A DNA stretch of 7,077 nucleotides, taken from a bacterium (GTDB taxonomy: Bacteria; Patescibacteria; Paceibacteria; UBA9973). The stretch spans positions 1 to 7,077 of the forward strand of contig JAKALG010000040.1 of assembly GCA_021813235.1 (NCBI GenBank), in the 5' to 3' direction. Position 1 is the first letter of the stretch. Each line of letters opens with the position of its first letter. Shown here piece after piece: positions 4,774 to 7,077 of the stretch. The notes under the pieces are model-generated. The model saw only the letters and a list, made by a program, of their open reading frames with translations, was not told the DNA's origin and did no database searches. A program made the position numbers and the translations under genes.

Positions 4774-5295
4774 ATGAAATTAGTTGTAGGACTTGGAAAC
4801 CCAGGAAAAGAATATGAAAAGACCAGACACAATACTGGATACATTATGCTTGCGATGGTAGAAAAAAAATTAGATATTAAGGATAAAGTTAAATTTGTCT
4901 ACCCAGATAAATTTATGAATAATTCTGGCAAAGTAGTTGGTCCACTGATAAAATCTAAAAAAGATTTGAAAGACTTAGTTGTCATCTATGATGATATTGA
5001 TCTACCACTAGGAAAAATGAAAATTTCTTTCAACAGATCTTCAGGAGGACATAACGGTTTAGGTTCTATAATTAAGGCATTAAAGTCTGAAGAATTTGTA
5101 AGAATTAGAATCGGGATTTCGCCTTCAACTCCTTCTGGCAAAACAAAAAAGCCAAAAGATGTTTTAAAATTCTTACTTGGTGAATACAAGGAAAAAGAAT
5201 TATCTGAACTTAAAAAACTTTCAAAAAAAGTAGCGGAAGCTATCGAAGTTATCTTTACAGAAGGCAAGGATAAAGCAATGAGTTTGTATAATTAG
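4774..5295 (+). CDS. pth: Peptidyl-tRNA hydrolase, compact form
   Basis: Pth splits the ester bond of peptidyl-tRNAs dropped by the ribosome and so recycles tRNA in the cytoplasm. In 173 residues it shows the N-terminal VVGLGNPGKEYEKTRHNTG (4-22), FMNNSGK (47-53), YDDIDLPLGKMK (72-83), GGHNGLGSI (91-99) and RIRIGI. The key residues N9, H19, N49, D73 and N94 match the E. coli set N10, H20, N68, D93 and N114. Between H19 and N49 there are about 18 residues fewer than in E. coli: the beta-hairpin region after helix 1 is lost, although every catalytic residue remains. The start is fixed by the conserved N-terminus. A likely leaderless mRNA is driven by the -10 box next to the ATG. It is divergent from lepB and flanked by repeats on both sides. 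Confidence 0.95.
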   Translation: MKLVVGLGNPGKEYEKTRHNTGYIMLAMVEKKLDIKDKVKFVYPDKFMNNSGKVVGPLIKSKKDLKDLVVIYDDIDLPLGKMKISFNRSSGGHNGLGSIIKALKSEEFVRIRIGISPSTPSGKTKKPKDVLKFLLGEYKEKELSELKKLSKKVAEAIEVIFTEGKDKAMSLYN

Positions 5296-5301
5296 ATTCT
5301 T

Positions 5302-5342
5302 CTCCTCCTTGATTAAGGAGGAGTGCCTGAAAGGCGAGGTGG
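5302..5342 (+). repeat. Double-hairpin repeat, partial copy (hairpins and 3' arm)
   Basis: CTCCTCCTT-GATT-AAGGAGGAG (5302-5323) is followed by the small hairpin GCCT-GAA-AGGC (5325-5335) and the arm GAGGTGGT. This parallels the fmt repeat read on the minus strand (AAGGGGGAG, GTGCCAAAGGC, GGAGGGGGT). The 5' arm is absent. It lies 6 nt past the pth stop. There is no T run after the hairpin, so it is not a standard terminator. Confidence 0.7.
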
Positions 5343-5353
5343 TAATTTTCTTA

Positions 5354-5391
5354 ATCACCACCCCCAACCCCCTCCTCCACAAGGAGGGGAG
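5354..5391 (+). repeat. Double-hairpin repeat, partial copy (5' half)
   Basis: ATCACCACCCCCAACC followed by CCCCTCCT-CCACA-AGGAGGGG (5370-5390) matches the 5' half seen at 4641. Its ACCACC can pair with GGTGGT (5337-5342) of the preceding partial copy, so the two halves together could form one larger folded unit. Confidence 0.65.
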
Positions 5392-5399
5392 CTAAATCT

Positions 5400-5413
5400 C
5401 CTTATTTTATAAG
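5400..5413 (+). repeat. Upstream palindrome of shared promoter module, copy 2
   Basis: CCTTATTTTATAAG is identical to 415-428 and again lies upstream of a TTGACT/TATACT promoter. CATTTTT follows, so it may also be a weak terminator for pth (5-bp A+T stem). Confidence 0.45.
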
Positions 5414-5430
5414 CATTTTTGTTATTTTCC

Positions 5431-5459
5431 TTGACTTTTTTATCTGTCTGTGCTATACT
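5431..5459 (+). promoter_or_regulatory. Strong sigma-70-type promoter for the small membrane protein gene
   Basis: TTGACT (5431-5436), a 17-nt spacer and TATACT (5454-5459) preceded by TGC: the same boxes, spacing and extended -10 as at 442-470. The predicted start near 5466 gives a leader of about 57 nt ending in AAGGAG (5511-5516), 6 nt before ATG. Confidence 0.85.
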
Positions 5460-5522
5460 TTATACAGAATAAGCAACCAAATAAGTTCATCAAATAACGC
5501 TCGAGAGAGTAAGGAGTATGAA

Positions 5523-5738
5523 ATGAAAGTTTATAAAATATTATTATTAGTATTACCATTAATGATTTTATTAGGCGCAATAGCTTATCAAAATCAAATT
5601 ACATTATTAGTTGGGTTAGTAATAGGTGCAATAGCACTATTTGCTAATACAAAAAAACCTCTAGAATTTGCAATAGAGGTTCCAGCTGTAGCATCATTTA
5701 TTACTATGGTGCTAGCGGTAATATTATTTTATGTTTAA
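5523..5738 (+). CDS. Small integral membrane protein of unknown function
   Basis: I do not recognise the family. The 71 residues are almost wholly hydrophobic, with three likely membrane segments: about 5-22 (ILLLVLPLMILLGAIAY), 26-42 (TLLVGLVIGAIALFAN) and 54-71 (AVASFITMVLAVILFYV). A short polar loop, KKPLEFAIE (44-52), lies between the second and third. Real coding is supported by AAGGAG with ideal spacing, a strong promoter and a terminator directly after the stop. An ATG at 5518 is followed at once by an in-frame TGA (ATGAAATGA) and is only 1 nt from the Shine-Dalgarno, so I use 5523. The protein would sit in the cytoplasmic membrane. The shared promoter type suggests co-regulation with the exported protein at 554. 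Confidence 0.8.
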   Translation: MKVYKILLLVLPLMILLGAIAYQNQITLLVGLVIGAIALFANTKKPLEFAIEVPAVASFITMVLAVILFYV

Positions 5739-5775
5739 TCCGCACGGGGAAATCCTTTGCGGATTTTCTCTTTTT
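5737..5775 (+). terminator. Rho-independent terminator between small membrane gene and dnaE
   Basis: AATCCGCA (5737-5744) pairs with TGCGGATT (5758-5765), followed by TTCTCTTTTT. The first arm begins within the TAA stop of the membrane protein gene. It lies between convergent genes, but the minus-strand side lacks a strong T run, so it mainly serves the plus strand. Confidence 0.8.
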
Positions 5776-7077
5776 AAATCTCTTTCACCGCTTCCATGAT
5801 GATGCTTTTTTCGCCATTCCTAAGAGAGACTTTGCCAGTGAAAGCGACACATTTTTCAGGAACGAGGATATCCACAGCTCCTTTGAAAATAGAAGGAAAA
5901 GCGACGACTTCTATGGAGTCAGTCAAATCTGAAATTTTTAAGAATGCCATACGATCATTTCCTTTGGTGATGATTATTCTAGCTGTTTCAATTATTCCTG
6001 CGATGGTGACTTCTCTACCATTTCCAATATCTTTTTTTATTTTTTTAATATTTATTTCTCTACTCTCCAACTTTTCACGAATACGGTCCAGCGGATGCCC
6101 AGAAATATAAAGCCCTAGCAATTCTTTTTCCCAAAGTAATTTATCTGCTTGAGTCGCTGGAGTTCCTTCTTTTAATTTAAAAGAGGAAGTAGAAGATTCT
6201 GGTAGCCCCCCGAAAAGAGAAACTTGATTTTCATTTTTAGCACCAGATTCTTTGCTGTAAGCGAGCATGTCTTCAAGATTTCCAAGGAAAACTCCTCGGT
6301 CACCCCATTCATCCATAGAGCCTGACTTGATGAGAGCTTCCATTGATTTTTTATTTAAATTTTTATGTTTGATTCTATCTAGAAAATCAGTGATAGATTT
6401 GAATTTCCCATTTGCTTTTCTTTCAGCGATTATAGCGTCAGCTATATCTGTGCCTAAATTTTTAATTGTATAAAGTCCGAAGCGAATTTTTTCACTAGTG
6501 TTTGTTTTTTTATCTCTAATTACAGTAAATCCTCCATAACTCTCATTGATATTCGGAGGAAGAACAGGAATTTTCATATTTTTACATTCTGTAATTATTT
6601 CAAATATTTTTTCTACGTCACCTGATTCAGCTGTCAAAATAGCTGTCATATATTCCACAGGATAATTGGCTTTCATATAAGCCGTCTGATAGGCTACACG
6701 TCCATAAGAAGCTGCATGAGCTTTGTTAAAACCATAAGCTTGAAATGGTTCAAAAAGTTTCCAAAGTTTTTCAGCGAAAGCAGGAGTCTGTCCATTACTA
6801 ATGATGCCTTTAGTAAATTTTTCTCTTTGAGCCGCCATTTCTTTCGGTATCTTTTTACCGACAGCCTTACGGAACTTGTCGGCTTCTTCCCAGTTGTATC
6901 CAGCGAGTTCTATAGCACAGAAAAGCAGGTCGTCTTGATAAACGATAAGCCCATATGATTCACCTAAAAATTTCTTCATTCGTGGGTCTAAATATTTTAC
7001 AAGAGCTCTGTTGTGTTTGCGTTTAATATATTCTGGAATTGATTCCATCGGACCTGGACGATAAAGAGCGACCATAG
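5774..7077 (-). CDS. dnaE: DNA polymerase III alpha subunit, C-terminal part (5' end missing)
   Basis: DnaE is the replicative polymerase that copies the chromosome while held by the beta clamp. The frame is open to the right edge and begins within the conserved ALYRPGPM block, so the PHP domain and the palm aspartates lie outside the window; the ATG at 7075 is internal. Visible blocks: SYGLIVYQDDLL (usual TYGIIVYQEQVM), ADKFRKAVGKK, YGFNKAHAASYGRVAYQTAYMKA, then a helix-hairpin-helix region near FLDRIKHKNLNKKSMEALIKSG, a perfect beta-clamp motif QVSLF (6226-6212), LGLYISGHPLD, and an OB fold from about EVTIAGIIETARII to the end. The protein stops right after the OB fold, without the long C-terminal tau-binding domain of E. 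coli DnaE. This is a shorter form, not a visible break. It is convergent with the small membrane gene. Confidence 0.95.
   Translation of the reverse strand, partial: MVALYRPGPMESIPEYIKRKHNRALVKYLDPRMKKFLGESYGLIVYQDDLLFCAIELAGYNWEEADKFRKAVGKKIPKEMAAQREKFTKGIISNGQTPAFAEKLWKLFEPFQAYGFNKAHAASYGRVAYQTAYMKANYPVEYMTAILTAESGDVEKIFEIITECKNMKIPVLPPNINESYGGFTVIRDKKTNTSEKIRFGLYTIKNLGTDIADAIIAERKANGKFKSITDFLDRIKHKNLNKKSMEALIKSGSMDEWGDRGVFLGNLEDMLAYSKESGAKNENQVSLFGGLPESSTSSFKLKEGTPATQADKLLWEKELLGLYISGHPLDRIREKLESREINIKKIKKDIGNGREVTIAGIIETARIIITKGNDRMAFLKISDLTDSIEVVAFPSIFKGAVDILVPEKCVAFTGKVSLRNGEKSIIMEAVKEI

Noticed and set aside
4641..5391. The repeats around pth as a CRISPR array
   Set aside because: Units are partial, variable and structured, with no regular spacers and no cas genes.
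5518..5526. Two-codon upstream ORF ATGAAATGA overlapping the small membrane gene start
   Set aside because: Its ATG is only 1 nt from the Shine-Dalgarno, too close for initiation; it follows simply from the wording of the start region.
5866..5874. ATATCCACA in dnaE as a DnaA box
   Set aside because: It has one mismatch to the consensus and lies in conserved coding sequence, with no neighbouring boxes.

Overview
The window looks like an A+T-rich, compact genome of a Candidate Phyla Radiation bacterium, probably Parcubacteria/Paceibacteria. This is inferred from protein style (short Pth, a DnaE that stops after its OB fold, reduced operons) and from the GC-rich hairpin repeats in the gaps; no 16S is present. 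The nine visible stop codons are seven TAA and two TAG. No gene needs TGA as a sense codon, so nothing suggests the UGA recoding of some CPR lineages.

Layout. 1-360 (+) is the 3' part of a ribosome hibernation factor gene (hpf/raiA), cut by the window edge. It ends at a terminator, followed by a strong promoter and a gene for an exported protein of unknown function (554-1039). A convergent terminator separates this from a minus-strand operon lepB-hisS-def-fmt (4573 down to 1184): signal peptidase I, histidyl-tRNA synthetase, peptide deformylase and Met-tRNA formyltransferase. Fmt adds the formyl group to initiator Met-tRNA and Def removes it from new proteins, so the operon covers initiation, tRNA charging, N-terminal maturation and export. 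Divergent from lepB is pth (peptidyl-tRNA hydrolase, 4774-5295). Next come a small membrane protein gene (5523-5738) with its own promoter and, convergent to it, the 3' portion of dnaE (DNA polymerase III alpha), cut by the right edge. No gene-free stretch exceeds 230 bases, and the gaps hold promoters, terminators and repeats.

The most unusual feature is palindromic repeats that have entered or adjoin coding sequence. fmt carries a 53-nt near-perfect palindrome in frame in its N-terminal domain and a 57-nt (19-codon) double-hairpin repeat in frame in its interdomain linker. Past its stop codon lie a 37-nt hairpin repeat and then a second, diverged, in-frame copy of its own 3' end. An inverted copy of that 37-nt repeat supplies the stop codon of lepB and perhaps part of the hisS ribosome binding site. 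More copies of the double-hairpin repeat flank pth.

There seem to be two kinds of gene start. lepB and pth have extended -10 boxes exactly 6 nt before ATG and no usable Shine-Dalgarno, which predicts leaderless mRNAs. The two orphan envelope genes share a promoter module (TTGACT, 17 nt, TATACT with TGC before it, plus the upstream palindrome CCTTATTTTATAAG) and have leaders with a good Shine-Dalgarno.
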